From Actinomycetales bacterium (GTDB lineage Bacteria; Actinomycetota; Actinomycetes; Actinomycetales; Dermatophilaceae): a DNA stretch of 64,000 nucleotides. Made by a program: the position numbers and the translations under genes. The DNA is taken from contig JADJTP010000003.1 in the NCBI GenBank assembly GCA_016711095.1, forward strand, positions 186,001-250,000. The letters are read 5' to 3'. How positions within the stretch are numbered: the stretch's first letter is position 1; every line of letters begins with the position of its first letter. A model generated the notes under the pieces. The model worked only from the letters and a program-made list of their open reading frames with translations. It ran no database searches and was not told the DNA's origin. Positions 18,059 through 28,704 of this stretch are shown one piece after another.

Positions 18059-18921
18059 CGCAGCACCCGCTCGTCTTCGGGGAGCCGGCCGATGCGAACC
18101 ATGAGTCGATACGCGACGACGGTGACCGCGGCGCCGACCGCAAGGACGACCGTTCCTGCGGCGCTGCTGTAGGCCTTCAACGAGTCCGGTTGAATCGACA
18201 TCATCGCGAGGACGACCCAGGGCGCGCCCGCGGCGAGTCGGGCCGCGTTAACCGTCCAGCCCTGCCGGGTCTCCAACTCCGCTCGGGTGCGGCCGTCTTC
18301 GCGCAGGAAGCTCGACAGGGTGCGCAACACCCGGCCGAGATCCGAGCCGCCGACCTCGCGGGCGATCCGCAACGATTCGACGAGCCGGTCGGCAACGGGG
18401 TCGGCACACCGCGATTTGAGCCGATCAAGGCAGTCCTGGAAGCGGCCAGTCGCCCGATAGTCCTCAGCGAAGGCCGCGAAGGCGGGCCGCAGCTCCTCAG
18501 GGCCCCGGACGGCAAGCTGCGACAGCGCCTCCGGCAGCGCGAGACCCGCTCGGACAGCCGACGCGAGATTGTCGACCGCGTCGGGCCATAGGTCACGAAG
18601 CTGGGTGCGTCGTTTGCGGGCCCGCATCCCCACCAACGCCCGAGGCCCGTACGCCGCCATCGCGGCAAAGCACAGCGCGATCGGCACGACCCGCGTCATG
18701 GAATAGGAACCGAGACCGACGACGACGAACGCGACGATGGAAACGGTGAGCAGCTGCGCTGGGGTGACGGACTCGAAACCCGCCTGGACCAGCTCGTCGC
18801 GCAGCCGATCGGCGAGGGTCCGACGGGCCGGTCGAACGCCGCCCGACTGACGGGGCCACCAGGACCAATAGATACAGAAGACGCCGGCGCCCAGGAGCAG
18901 GCCGATGGCGAAGGCACTCAC
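18055..18921 (-). CDS. tadB: TadB, inner-membrane platform protein of the Tad/Flp pilus
   Basis: A GTG at 18921 overlaps the tadA stop (GTGA), giving a 288-residue protein. It begins with a transmembrane helix (FAIGLLLGAGVFCIYWSWW), has a second hydrophobic pair around residues 60-95, a T2SSF domain (DLWPDAVDNLASAVRAGLAL ... REVGGSDLGRVLRTLSSFLR) and C-terminal membrane segments. This is the standard TadB layout. Its open frame continues upstream of the GTG inside tadA, but those codons are not protein-like. Translational coupling on both sides shows it is made in step with TadA and TadC. Confidence 0.85.
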   Translation of the reverse strand: MSAFAIGLLLGAGVFCIYWSWWPRQSGGVRPARRTLADRLRDELVQAGFESVTPAQLLTVSIVAFVVVGLGSYSMTRVVPIALCFAAMAAYGPRALVGMRARKRRTQLRDLWPDAVDNLASAVRAGLALPEALSQLAVRGPEELRPAFAAFAEDYRATGRFQDCLDRLKSRCADPVADRLVESLRIAREVGGSDLGRVLRTLSSFLREDGRTRAELETRQGWTVNAARLAAGAPWVVLAMMSIQPDSLKAYSSAAGTVVLAVGAAVTVVAYRLMVRIGRLPEDERVLR

Positions 18922-20150
18922 CCGACCTCCTGCGCAAGCAGGGCGGCGATCCGATAGCCGGCCTGCTCGAACCGATCGACGTGCGGCGGAAAGCCGTCGG
19001 CCCGGCGCAGCACACCCCCTCGGGTGGTGAAGATGTCGGCCGTCTCGACGACATCGCCCTCGACCCGGCCGGGGACCGCGACGATCTCTCGCACCCGACG
19101 CACCCCATCGGCCTCCAAGGCCATGTGGATGACAAGGTCGACCGAACTGGCCACGGTCGGCACGACGAACTTCGGGCTCACATTCTCGCCCGCCAGCAAC
19201 GGCAGCGTGCACATCTTGATAATCGCCTCGCGGGCGGAATTGGCGTGCAACGAGCACATCCCAGGCAAGCCAGAGTTGAGGGCAATGAGCAGGTCCAGAC
19301 TCTCGGCCTGGCGCACCTCTCCGACGATGATCCGCGACGGGCGCATCCGCAAAGCCTCGGTGACCAGCCGACGCAGCGGCACCTCACCGGTACCTTCCAG
19401 ACTGGGCTGACGGCACTGCATGCTCGCGACATCACGCAACGGGATCTTCAGCTCGAAGACCTCCTCGCACGTCACCACCCGCTCGCGGGCCGGGATCGCT
19501 GCGGCGAGGCATCCCAACAGGGTAGTTTTGCCAGCCTGCGTGCCCCCTGCGACGAGGATGTTGAGCCCGGAGACGACGGCCGCCTCCAGGAAGGTCGCTG
19601 CCGGACGGGTCAGGGTGCCCAGCCGGACAAGGTCATCGAGGTGATCGGCCTTGACCACAAACTTGCGGATGTTGACGTGCCAATGCTCACGGGTGATGTC
19701 CGGGATGACGACGTGCAAACGGCTGCCGTCGGGCAGGGTCGCGTCCACGAACGGGCTGCTCAGATCGACCCGACGCCCCGACGAGCGCAGCATCCGCTCG
19801 ACCAGGTCGCGGATCGCGTCGGCGGAGAGAATCGTCGTCGTCAGCTCCGCGACGCCGGCCCGGGCGACGAAAACCCGGTCCGGGGAGTTGATCCAGATCT
19901 CCTCGATCTGCGGGTCATCGAGATAGCGCTGCAACGGCCCGAACCCGGCGACGACGTCGAGAATCGACTTGACCGCCCCCTCGAGATCGGCCAGAACCGG
20001 CAACCCCGACCGCATCGCGCGCTCGTCGTAGTCGCTCACCGCTTCCCGCACGAGCCGGTCGACCTCCGCCGGACGACGGGTCGGATCGAGGCCCGAGCGA
20101 CGGATCAGCTCACGCACCTCGCTCTCGACCAACGCCACACCATCGGCCAT
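18918..20150 (-). CDS. tadA: TadA/CpaF-type pilus assembly ATPase
   Basis: The 410-residue cytoplasmic protein is a type II/IV secretion ATPase of the CpaF/TadA branch. It shows a Walker A motif GGTQAGKTT (near residue 210, with Q-A where most family members have G-S), an Asp box region with CEEVFELKI, a Walker B IIVGEVRQAESLDLL and the His box SLHANS. It powers assembly of Flp pili. The ATG at 20150 has GGGGAAGG at good distance; a GTG three codons earlier (20159) is the alternative. It is the first gene of the cluster. The usual TadZ/CpaE-like and secretin-type genes are not upstream, where a divergent VOC gene lies instead. Confidence 0.88.
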   Translation of the reverse strand: MADGVALVESEVRELIRRSGLDPTRRPAEVDRLVREAVSDYDERAMRSGLPVLADLEGAVKSILDVVAGFGPLQRYLDDPQIEEIWINSPDRVFVARAGVAELTTTILSADAIRDLVERMLRSSGRRVDLSSPFVDATLPDGSRLHVVIPDITREHWHVNIRKFVVKADHLDDLVRLGTLTRPAATFLEAAVVSGLNILVAGGTQAGKTTLLGCLAAAIPARERVVTCEEVFELKIPLRDVASMQCRQPSLEGTGEVPLRRLVTEALRMRPSRIIVGEVRQAESLDLLIALNSGLPGMCSLHANSAREAIIKMCTLPLLAGENVSPKFVVPTVASSVDLVIHMALEADGVRRVREIVAVPGRVEGDVVETADIFTTRGGVLRRADGFPPHVDRFEQAGYRIAALLAQEVG

Positions 20151-20434
20151 CGCCTGCACCTTCCCCTGAGTCGGCTGAGGTCAGGCTAGTGCGTTCCGGC
20201 CGTCTGCACCTCGGAGCGCCCGCTCGCCTGTGGACAACCAAGCGCGCGGCATACGGGCGGTTCTTGCATATGATCAGCAGCGCGACGAGTAGTCCCGAGG
20301 CATGCGGGAGATGAGCTCTCGCGGAGTCCCCGGTTCGACGTGTGGGGGCGCCGGCCTGACCTTATGGTTGTTAAGCGGACCCAACAGCACAACGTCTCGC
20401 GTCCGCCATCGCCGGAGGAGCGAAAGGTGTGAAC

Positions 20435-20821
20435 ATGCTGACCAACGCATCCGTCACGACCATGCTGCCCGTCGTCGACATGGCCCGTGCCCGCGCATTC
20501 TATGAAGGCCGCCTCGGCCTTCACCCAGGCGGCTTCAAGCCCGACGGGAAGTTCGTCTACTCGGTGGGAGGCAGCACCCTCGCGCTCTTCCCGAAGCCCG
20601 AAGGAACGAGAGCGGACCACACGGCGATCAGCTTCAAGGTCGATGGCATCGGCGCCACCATCGCCGAGTTGAAGCAGGTGGGCGTTGTCTTCGAGGAGTA
20701 CGACTTCCCGGGGCTGAAGACCATCGACAGCGTGTGTGTGCTGGGTGCAGAGAAGGCGGCCTGGTTCAAGGACCCCGAGGGCAACTATCTCTGCATTCAC
20801 GAAGACATCTCGCCGGGGTAA
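20435..20821 (+). CDS. VOC-family (glyoxalase/bleomycin-resistance fold) protein
   Basis: The 128-residue protein has the paired beta-alpha-beta-beta-beta modules of the vicinal oxygen chelate fold. ASVTTMLPVVDMARARAFYE opens the first module, HTAISFKVDGIGATIAELK the second, and WFKDPEGNYLCIHE near the end is the common closing motif. Members include metal-dependent lyases, dioxygenases and drug-binding proteins; nothing here fixes a substrate. The ATG at 20435 and a GTG at 20429 are both served by GGAGGAG at 20414-20420. It is divergent from the tad operon and shares a 280-base upstream region with it. Confidence 0.8.
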   Translation: MLTNASVTTMLPVVDMARARAFYEGRLGLHPGGFKPDGKFVYSVGGSTLALFPKPEGTRADHTAISFKVDGIGATIAELKQVGVVFEEYDFPGLKTIDSVCVLGAEKAAWFKDPEGNYLCIHEDISPG

Positions 20822-20899
20822 CAGTCCCGAAGATGGGGGCGCACCCATCAGCTGAGGCAAACCCCGCCCGTATGTCGCCCGCGGAGGACCCGAGTCCCG

Positions 20900-20905
20900 T
20901 AGCGT
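20900..20905 (+). promoter_or_regulatory. Leaderless -10 element (TAGCGT)
   Basis: TAGCGT ends six bases before the ATG at 20912, and no ribosome-binding site is present. This geometry is typical of leaderless actinobacterial messages. Confidence 0.55.
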
Positions 20906-20911
20906 CTGCGC

Positions 20912-21943
20912 ATGGCCAGTCGAACGTCACGCACGAAGTCCCTGGCCGCAGCGCTGCTCGACGCGCAGGTCGCCTACCACCTCGAGCGGCTCACCGGGGA
21001 CCAGCTGGAGGCCACGGTGACCCAATTGACCGAGGACCTCTTCGCCGCGGCGGGACGGCATACCCTCGGCGAACTGATCGATCACGAGACGATCACGGCC
21101 CTCGTGGTGCGAGCGCTGCAGACCGTGCCGGGCAGTCCCGGCGTTCGGGGCATCGTCGAGCTGGCGACCACGGTGGCCCACGAGGGGTTCCCCGAGCCCT
21201 ACCCGCTCAGCCACGCCGTCGAACGCGAGCACGTCGTGGTGATCGTGGACGAACTTCTCGCGCTGACCCCCTTACTGGAACGAGCTCTGGACCGGCTGGC
21301 CGACAGTCCGTTGGTCGGCATGGTGGCCTCACGGTTCATGGGTCGGATCGCCGGCGAGGTCCTTGCGGCCAACAAGGCGATTGCGGGAAAGGTGCCCGGC
21401 ATGGGCCCGTTGATGTGGCTCGGCACAAGCGCCGCCTCGAAGATCAAGGGCGCCGCGGACAAGCAGTTCGAGTCTCTGATCGGCGACACGATGGGCAAGA
21501 GCGGCACCTTCGCGGTGCGCCGGCTCAACAGCATCCTCCTCGACACGGTTCGGGACCCGACAACCCGGGAGGCGGTCCTGGAGGTCTGGGATCAGCTCTC
21601 CGACGAGCCGGTCGCCGGGCTCAGCCACGTCGCGACCCGCGAGGAGATCGCCGGGGTGGTCGGGGCGGCGCACGAGCTGACCCTCAACACCCTGGCGCAC
21701 GAGCACGTCGCAGCCATCGGTGCGGTCATCGTCGAAGCCTTCTTCGAGTGGTTCGGCGGCTACACCCCGACCGAACTACTCGACGAGCTCCAGCTCAGCC
21801 GTGCGGACCTCGTTGACGATCTGGTCCGCCTCGCGCCCTGGGTCGTCCAAGCCCTGCGGGACTCAGGCGACCTGGAGCGGATGGTGCGGGCACAGCTCGA
21901 ACCCTTCTATGCCTCGGCCGAGGTCAAGGCCCTGCTGGACTGA
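20912..21943 (+). CDS. Conserved hypothetical protein, helical
   Basis: I do not recognise a functional family for this 343-residue protein. It lacks a signal peptide and convincing transmembrane segments. It is mostly amphipathic helix, with a glycine-rich middle (ASRFMGRIAGEVLAANKAIA and KVPGMGPLMWLGTSAASKI, about residues 137-190) that might contact membranes. The C-terminal third (EWFGGYTPTELLDELQLSRA, about 280-300) looks like a four-helix segment. Base composition and the intact frame fit the neighbours. It is transcribed from its own leaderless promoter and converges on glgP, with only 24 bases between the two stop codons, so no separate terminator fits. Confidence 0.7.
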   Translation: MASRTSRTKSLAAALLDAQVAYHLERLTGDQLEATVTQLTEDLFAAAGRHTLGELIDHETITALVVRALQTVPGSPGVRGIVELATTVAHEGFPEPYPLSHAVEREHVVVIVDELLALTPLLERALDRLADSPLVGMVASRFMGRIAGEVLAANKAIAGKVPGMGPLMWLGTSAASKIKGAADKQFESLIGDTMGKSGTFAVRRLNSILLDTVRDPTTREAVLEVWDQLSDEPVAGLSHVATREEIAGVVGAAHELTLNTLAHEHVAAIGAVIVEAFFEWFGGYTPTELLDELQLSRADLVDDLVRLAPWVVQALRDSGDLERMVRAQLEPFYASAEVKALLD

Positions 21944-21967
21944 TCGTCGCGCCGGCTCCCCTGCCGG

Positions 21968-24562
21968 TCAGGCGTTGGCGACCAGGCCCATCTCACTCGC
22001 GGAGATCAGGCCCTTGTGCTTGGGCAACACCCGCACGCTGTAGCCGAACGCGCCGGTCCGGGTGAGCATCACCGACCCGACGAACTGGTGGCGATCACCC
22101 TCGTAGCTCTCGGCATGTTTGAGCTTGACCAGGGTCGGCTGCCGGATGGTGTCGTCACGGTCCGAAGCCACCCCGTAGACCACCTGCACCCGCACCTCGT
22201 CGGGCCGCAACGTGCCCAGATCGACATAGGCACGCACGGTGAGCTCGTCGCCCACCTGCGGCGAGTCCGAGACGCCTGAGGACTCGACGTGCTCGACCCG
22301 AACCGACGGCCACACGGAGCGCACCTTCGCCTTGTATGCCGCGAGCTCCTTGGCTCCGGTGAACTTCGGCCCGTCCAGGGCCCAGCCCGCCTTCGCCGCC
22401 GGGCCGTAGAGCTCGGTGACGTAGTCGCGAACCATTCGGGTCGCCAGCACCTTCGGGGCGAGGGTCTCAAGGGTGTGGATGAGCATCTCCATCCAGTTGA
22501 GCGGCAGACCGTTCTCGTTCTGGTCGTAGAACCGCACCCGCACCGAGTTCTCGATGATGTCATAGAGCGCAGCGGCCTCGATGTCGTCGCGGCGCTCGGG
22601 GTCTTGCACCCCGTCAGCGGTCGGGATGGCCCAGCCGTTGTTCCCGTCGTGCCACTCGTCCCACCAGCCGTCGAGGATGGACAGGTTGAGCCCGCCGTTG
22701 AGCGCCGCCTTCATGCCCGAGGTCCCGCACGCCTCGAAGGGCCGCAGGGGGTTGTTGAGCCAGACGTCGCAGCCCGGATACAGCTTGAGAGCCATCTCGA
22801 TGTCGTAGTTGGGCAGGAAGACGATCCGGTGGCGGACGTCGGGGTCGTCGGCGAACTGCACAATCTGCTGGATGAGCCTCTTGCCTAAGTCGTCGGCCGG
22901 GTGCGACTTGCCGGCGATGACCAGCTGCACGGGGCGCTTCTTGTCCAGCAGCAGCTTCTTCAGCCGGGCCGGGTCGCGCAGCATGAGGGTGAGCCGCTTG
23001 TAGGTCGGCACCCGCCGGGCGAACCCGATCGTCAGGACGTCGGGGTCGAGGATCTCGTCGGTCCACATGAGCTCGGCGGCACTCGCGCCGCGGTGCACCC
23101 ACGCCTCCTTGACCCGCCTGCGGGCATCCAGGACAAGCTGCTCGCGCATCTGGCGCTTGACCGCCCACATCTCGTCCCAGTTGATCGTGCGGATGCGCCC
23201 CCAGAGGCCCTCGCGCTCGATCTCGTCGGTGCCGAGGTATTTCTCGGCGAGTTGAAAGATCCTCGGATCGACCCAGGTCGGGGCGTGGACGCCGTTGGTG
23301 ATACTGCCGATGGGCACCTCGTCGTGATCGAAGCCCGGCCACAGCCCCTCGAACATGTCCCGGCTGACGTGCCCGTGCAGTTGCGACACCCCGTTGGCTC
23401 GCTGGGCCAGCCGCAGTCCCATGACGGCCATGTTGAACATCCCCTGGCTGCCGCCCGGATAGGTCTCGGCGCCGAGCGCCAGCAGCCGGTCCAGCGGGAT
23501 CCCGGTCATCGAGCACTCGCCGCCGAAATACACGTAGATCTTGTCATCGGGGAAGCGGTCGATGCCGGCCGGCACCGGAGTGTGCGTGGTGAAGACAGTC
23601 GAGGCCCGCACCGCCTCGAGCGCCTCGTCGAAGGTCATCCGCTGATCACGCACGAGCTCGGAGATCCGCTCGATGCCCAGGAAGCCGGCGTGCCCTTCGT
23701 TGGTGTGATAGACGTCCGGTTCGTGCTCGCCGGTGAGCCGGGACCAGGCGCGCAGCGCCCGGACGCCGCCGATACCGAGCAGCAACTCCTGCTCGAACCG
23801 TCGGTCACCGCTGCCGCCATAGAGCGCATCGGTGACCGCGCGGGCCGCGTCGTCGTTGCCCGTGACATCCGAGTCGAGAAGTAGCAGCGGAACGCGCCCG
23901 ACCTGGACCTTCCACACGTGCGCCTTGAGCATGCGTCCGCCTGGCAGCCGCAGTTCGATGACCGTCGGGGAACCGTCCGCCTCGCGCATCAGCGCGAGCG
24001 ACAGTCCGTCGGGGTCCAGGACCGGATAGTCCTCCTGCTGCCATCCCAGGGCGTTGAGCGACTGGTTGAAGTAGCCGGTCTTGTAGAACAGGCCCACACC
24101 GACCATCGGCACGCCGAGGTCGGAGGCCGCTTTGAGGTGGTCACCGGCCAGGATCCCCAGGCCGCCGGAGTACTGCGGCAGAACGTGGGTGAGGCCGAAC
24201 TCAGGGCTGAAGTAGGCGATCGCCCGTGGAGCGCCGGGCTGGCCGTCAGCCTGCTGCCCGTCCGCCCACTGTTGATACCAGCGGGGGGCGTCGAGGTAAC
24301 GGTCCAGGGATGCCCGGGCGGCCTCGACACGGGTGACGAACTCGGCGTCGGCGGCGAGCGCGGCGAGCTCGTCCGCAGAGAGCCGGGCCAGCAGAGCGGT
24401 GGGGTCCCCATGGCATTGCGCCCACCGGGTGGGATCGATGCTCTCGAAGAGCGCTCGGGTGGGCGGATGCCACGACCAATGCAGGTTCAGGGCAAGGTCG
24501 CCGAGTGCGGAGATGCGCTCCGGCAGGACGGTGCGAACGTTGAAGCGTCGGATGGCCTTCAC
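21968..24562 (-). CDS. glgP: Alpha-glucan (glycogen) phosphorylase
   Basis: The 864-residue enzyme belongs to glycosyltransferase family 35 and releases glucose-1-phosphate from glycogen or maltodextrin ends. It is of the actinobacterial type, with an N-terminal DUF3417-like region (NLHWSWHPPTRALFESIDP). The pyridoxal-phosphate-binding lysine lies in FEACGTSGMKAALNGGLN and active-site blocks FSPEFGLTHVLPQYSGGLG and IANGVH-like ITNGVHAPTW are present. The chosen start is the GTG at 24562 (KAIRRFNVRTVLPERI); codons upstream of it are not protein-like. The gene is divergent from glgE across a 164-base shared promoter region, so synthesis and breakdown of glucan could be controlled from one site. 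Confidence 0.92.
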   Translation of the reverse strand: MKAIRRFNVRTVLPERISALGDLALNLHWSWHPPTRALFESIDPTRWAQCHGDPTALLARLSADELAALAADAEFVTRVEAARASLDRYLDAPRWYQQWADGQQADGQPGAPRAIAYFSPEFGLTHVLPQYSGGLGILAGDHLKAASDLGVPMVGVGLFYKTGYFNQSLNALGWQQEDYPVLDPDGLSLALMREADGSPTVIELRLPGGRMLKAHVWKVQVGRVPLLLLDSDVTGNDDAARAVTDALYGGSGDRRFEQELLLGIGGVRALRAWSRLTGEHEPDVYHTNEGHAGFLGIERISELVRDQRMTFDEALEAVRASTVFTTHTPVPAGIDRFPDDKIYVYFGGECSMTGIPLDRLLALGAETYPGGSQGMFNMAVMGLRLAQRANGVSQLHGHVSRDMFEGLWPGFDHDEVPIGSITNGVHAPTWVDPRIFQLAEKYLGTDEIEREGLWGRIRTINWDEMWAVKRQMREQLVLDARRRVKEAWVHRGASAAELMWTDEILDPDVLTIGFARRVPTYKRLTLMLRDPARLKKLLLDKKRPVQLVIAGKSHPADDLGKRLIQQIVQFADDPDVRHRIVFLPNYDIEMALKLYPGCDVWLNNPLRPFEACGTSGMKAALNGGLNLSILDGWWDEWHDGNNGWAIPTADGVQDPERRDDIEAAALYDIIENSVRVRFYDQNENGLPLNWMEMLIHTLETLAPKVLATRMVRDYVTELYGPAAKAGWALDGPKFTGAKELAAYKAKVRSVWPSVRVEHVESSGVSDSPQVGDELTVRAYVDLGTLRPDEVRVQVVYGVASDRDDTIRQPTLVKLKHAESYEGDRHQFVGSVMLTRTGAFGYSVRVLPKHKGLISASEMGLVANA

Positions 24563-24713
24563 GGGGGCGACTATAAGTGCTACCGCGTGGTAGCACCGGA
24601 CGGGCACCGGGTGGTGGACACACCGGCCCGGCGCTGGGCAACCGCTTACATCCGAGAGTCGATGTGCGACGTGTCCCCAGACCCCGGGACTGCGCCAGGA
24701 GCACCCAACCGGG

Positions 24714-24719
24714 TAGCGT
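24714..24719 (+). promoter_or_regulatory. Leaderless -10 element of the glgE operon (TAGCGT)
   Basis: TAGCGT ends seven bases before the GTG at 24727 with no ribosome-binding site. This spacing sets the start choice for glgE. Confidence 0.55.
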
Positions 24720-24726
24720 CGGACCC

Positions 24727-26994
<2,268 letters not shown>

Positions 26995-27009
26995 AGAGGA
27001 TCCAATGCG

Positions 27010-28704
27010 ATGACGATGCAGCCCACCGGGACGGGTCTGCGCCCCGACCCCACCTGGTTCAAGACGGCCGTGTTCTACGAAGTGCTCGTCCGAGCCTTTG
27101 GCGACTCGACCGGTTCCGGCTCGGGTGATTTCACCGGACTCATCGCCCGTCTGGACTACCTGAAGTGGCTCGGCGTCGACTGCCTGTGGCTGCCGCCGTT
27201 CTCGGACTCACCACTGCGCGACGGTGGCTACGACATCTCGAACTACACCTCGGTGCTCCCCGAGTTCGGCACCCTGGAGGAGTTCACCGAACTCGTCGCG
27301 CAGGCGCACGCGCGCAACATCCGGGTGGTCACCGACTTCGTCATGAACCACACGAGCGACCGGCATCCGTGGTTCCTGGCCAGTCGGAGCGACCCGGACG
27401 GTCCGTACGGCGACTACTACGTGTGGTCGGACACCGACGACCGCTATCCCGACGCCCGGATCATCTTCGTCGACACCGAATCCTCCAACTGGACTTTCGA
27501 CCCAATCCGGCGGCAGTTCTATTGGCACCGGTTCTTCTCCCACCAGCCCGATCTCAACTTCGAGAACGAGCAGGTCCAGCAGGAGATGTTCGACGTGGTT
27601 CGGTTCTGGATGCGCCTGGGCATCGACGGCTTCCGGCTCGACGCCGTGCCGTATCTGTTCGAGGATGAAGGTCACAACGGCGAGAACCACGCCAAGACCC
27701 ACGCCTTCCTGGCCCGGCTCAGGGCGATGGTCGACGCTGAGTTCCCTGGACGGATCCTGCTCGCCGAGGCCAACCAACTGCCCGATCAGGTCGTCGACTA
27801 CTTCGGCACCGCGCAGGCGCCCGAGTGCCAGATGTGCTTCCACTTCCCGGTCATGCCCCGGCTCTTCCACGCCCTGCGAGCCGAGGTCGCCGAACCGATC
27901 ATCTCGGTGCTGGCGCACACCCCGCCCATCCCCGACGGCTGCCAATGGGGCACCTTCCTGCGCAACCACGACGAGCTCAGCCTCGAGATGGTCACGCTCG
28001 AAGAGCGGGCGGCGATGTTCGACTGGTATGCCCCGGACCCGCGGATGCGCGCCAACATCGGCATCCGCCGTCGCCTCGCCCCGCTCCTGCGAAACTCCCG
28101 CGCCGAGATTGAGCTCATCAAGGCACTTGTTCTCTCGCTACCGGGCTCGCCGTGCCTCTACTACGGCGACGAGATCGGGATGGGCGACAACATCTGGCTT
28201 CCCGACCGCGACGCCGTCCGCACGCCGATGCAGTGGACGCCGGACCGCAATGCCGGCTTCTCCACCGCCGACCCGGGCAAGCTCTATCTCCCGGTCATCT
28301 GCTCGCTGGTGCACCACTACATCACCACCAATGTCGAAGCCCAGCTCGCTCAGTCGTCGTCACTGCTGCACTGGGTCCGCGAGACACTGCTGGTGCGCAA
28401 GGCCCACCCGGTCTTCGGCCTGGGTGATTTCGCGCTCGCCGTCGCCGACAACCCAGCAGTGCTCGCATATACCCGCGCCGCCGACGTCCAGATCGGCGCC
28501 AAGGAGGTGCTGTGCGTGGCCAACCTCGCCGACAGCGCCCAGTCCACGACCATCCAGCTGCCAGTCCTGTATGCCGGCCGACACTGCTCGGACCTCACCG
28601 GTGGCGGCCACTTCCCCCGGGTCGGCGACGACGGCACTCTCACCCTCAGCCTGGGGCCCCGCGGCCACTTCTGGTTGCGGCTGTCGTCGGAGGCCACCAC
28701 GTGA
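27010..28704 (+). CDS. treS: Trehalose synthase (maltose alpha-D-glucosyltransferase)
   Basis: This 564-residue GH13_16 enzyme interconverts trehalose and maltose. Visible catalytic blocks are VVTDFVMNHTSDRHPW, the nucleophile in GFRLDAVPYLFE, the acid/base in RILLAEANQLP and FLRNHDELSLEM. In the GlgE pathway it supplies maltose for phosphorylation by maltokinase. The start at 27010 lies just after glgE, with a second ATG two codons later. Its stop codon overlaps the GTG of the following maltokinase-branching enzyme gene (GTGA), so the two proteins are translationally coupled. Length and motifs are normal for the family. Confidence 0.93.
   Translation: MTMQPTGTGLRPDPTWFKTAVFYEVLVRAFGDSTGSGSGDFTGLIARLDYLKWLGVDCLWLPPFSDSPLRDGGYDISNYTSVLPEFGTLEEFTELVAQAHARNIRVVTDFVMNHTSDRHPWFLASRSDPDGPYGDYYVWSDTDDRYPDARIIFVDTESSNWTFDPIRRQFYWHRFFSHQPDLNFENEQVQQEMFDVVRFWMRLGIDGFRLDAVPYLFEDEGHNGENHAKTHAFLARLRAMVDAEFPGRILLAEANQLPDQVVDYFGTAQAPECQMCFHFPVMPRLFHALRAEVAEPIISVLAHTPPIPDGCQWGTFLRNHDELSLEMVTLEERAAMFDWYAPDPRMRANIGIRRRLAPLLRNSRAEIELIKALVLSLPGSPCLYYGDEIGMGDNIWLPDRDAVRTPMQWTPDRNAGFSTADPGKLYLPVICSLVHHYITTNVEAQLAQSSSLLHWVRETLLVRKAHPVFGLGDFALAVADNPAVLAYTRAADVQIGAKEVLCVANLADSAQSTTIQLPVLYAGRHCSDLTGGGHFPRVGDDGTLTLSLGPRGHFWLRLSSEATT

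Noticed and set aside
20160..20434. 6C RNA next to the tad operon, as near Rv3660c in M. tuberculosis
   Set aside because: No hairpins with six-C loops were found in this interval; the only candidate is at 59578-59714.
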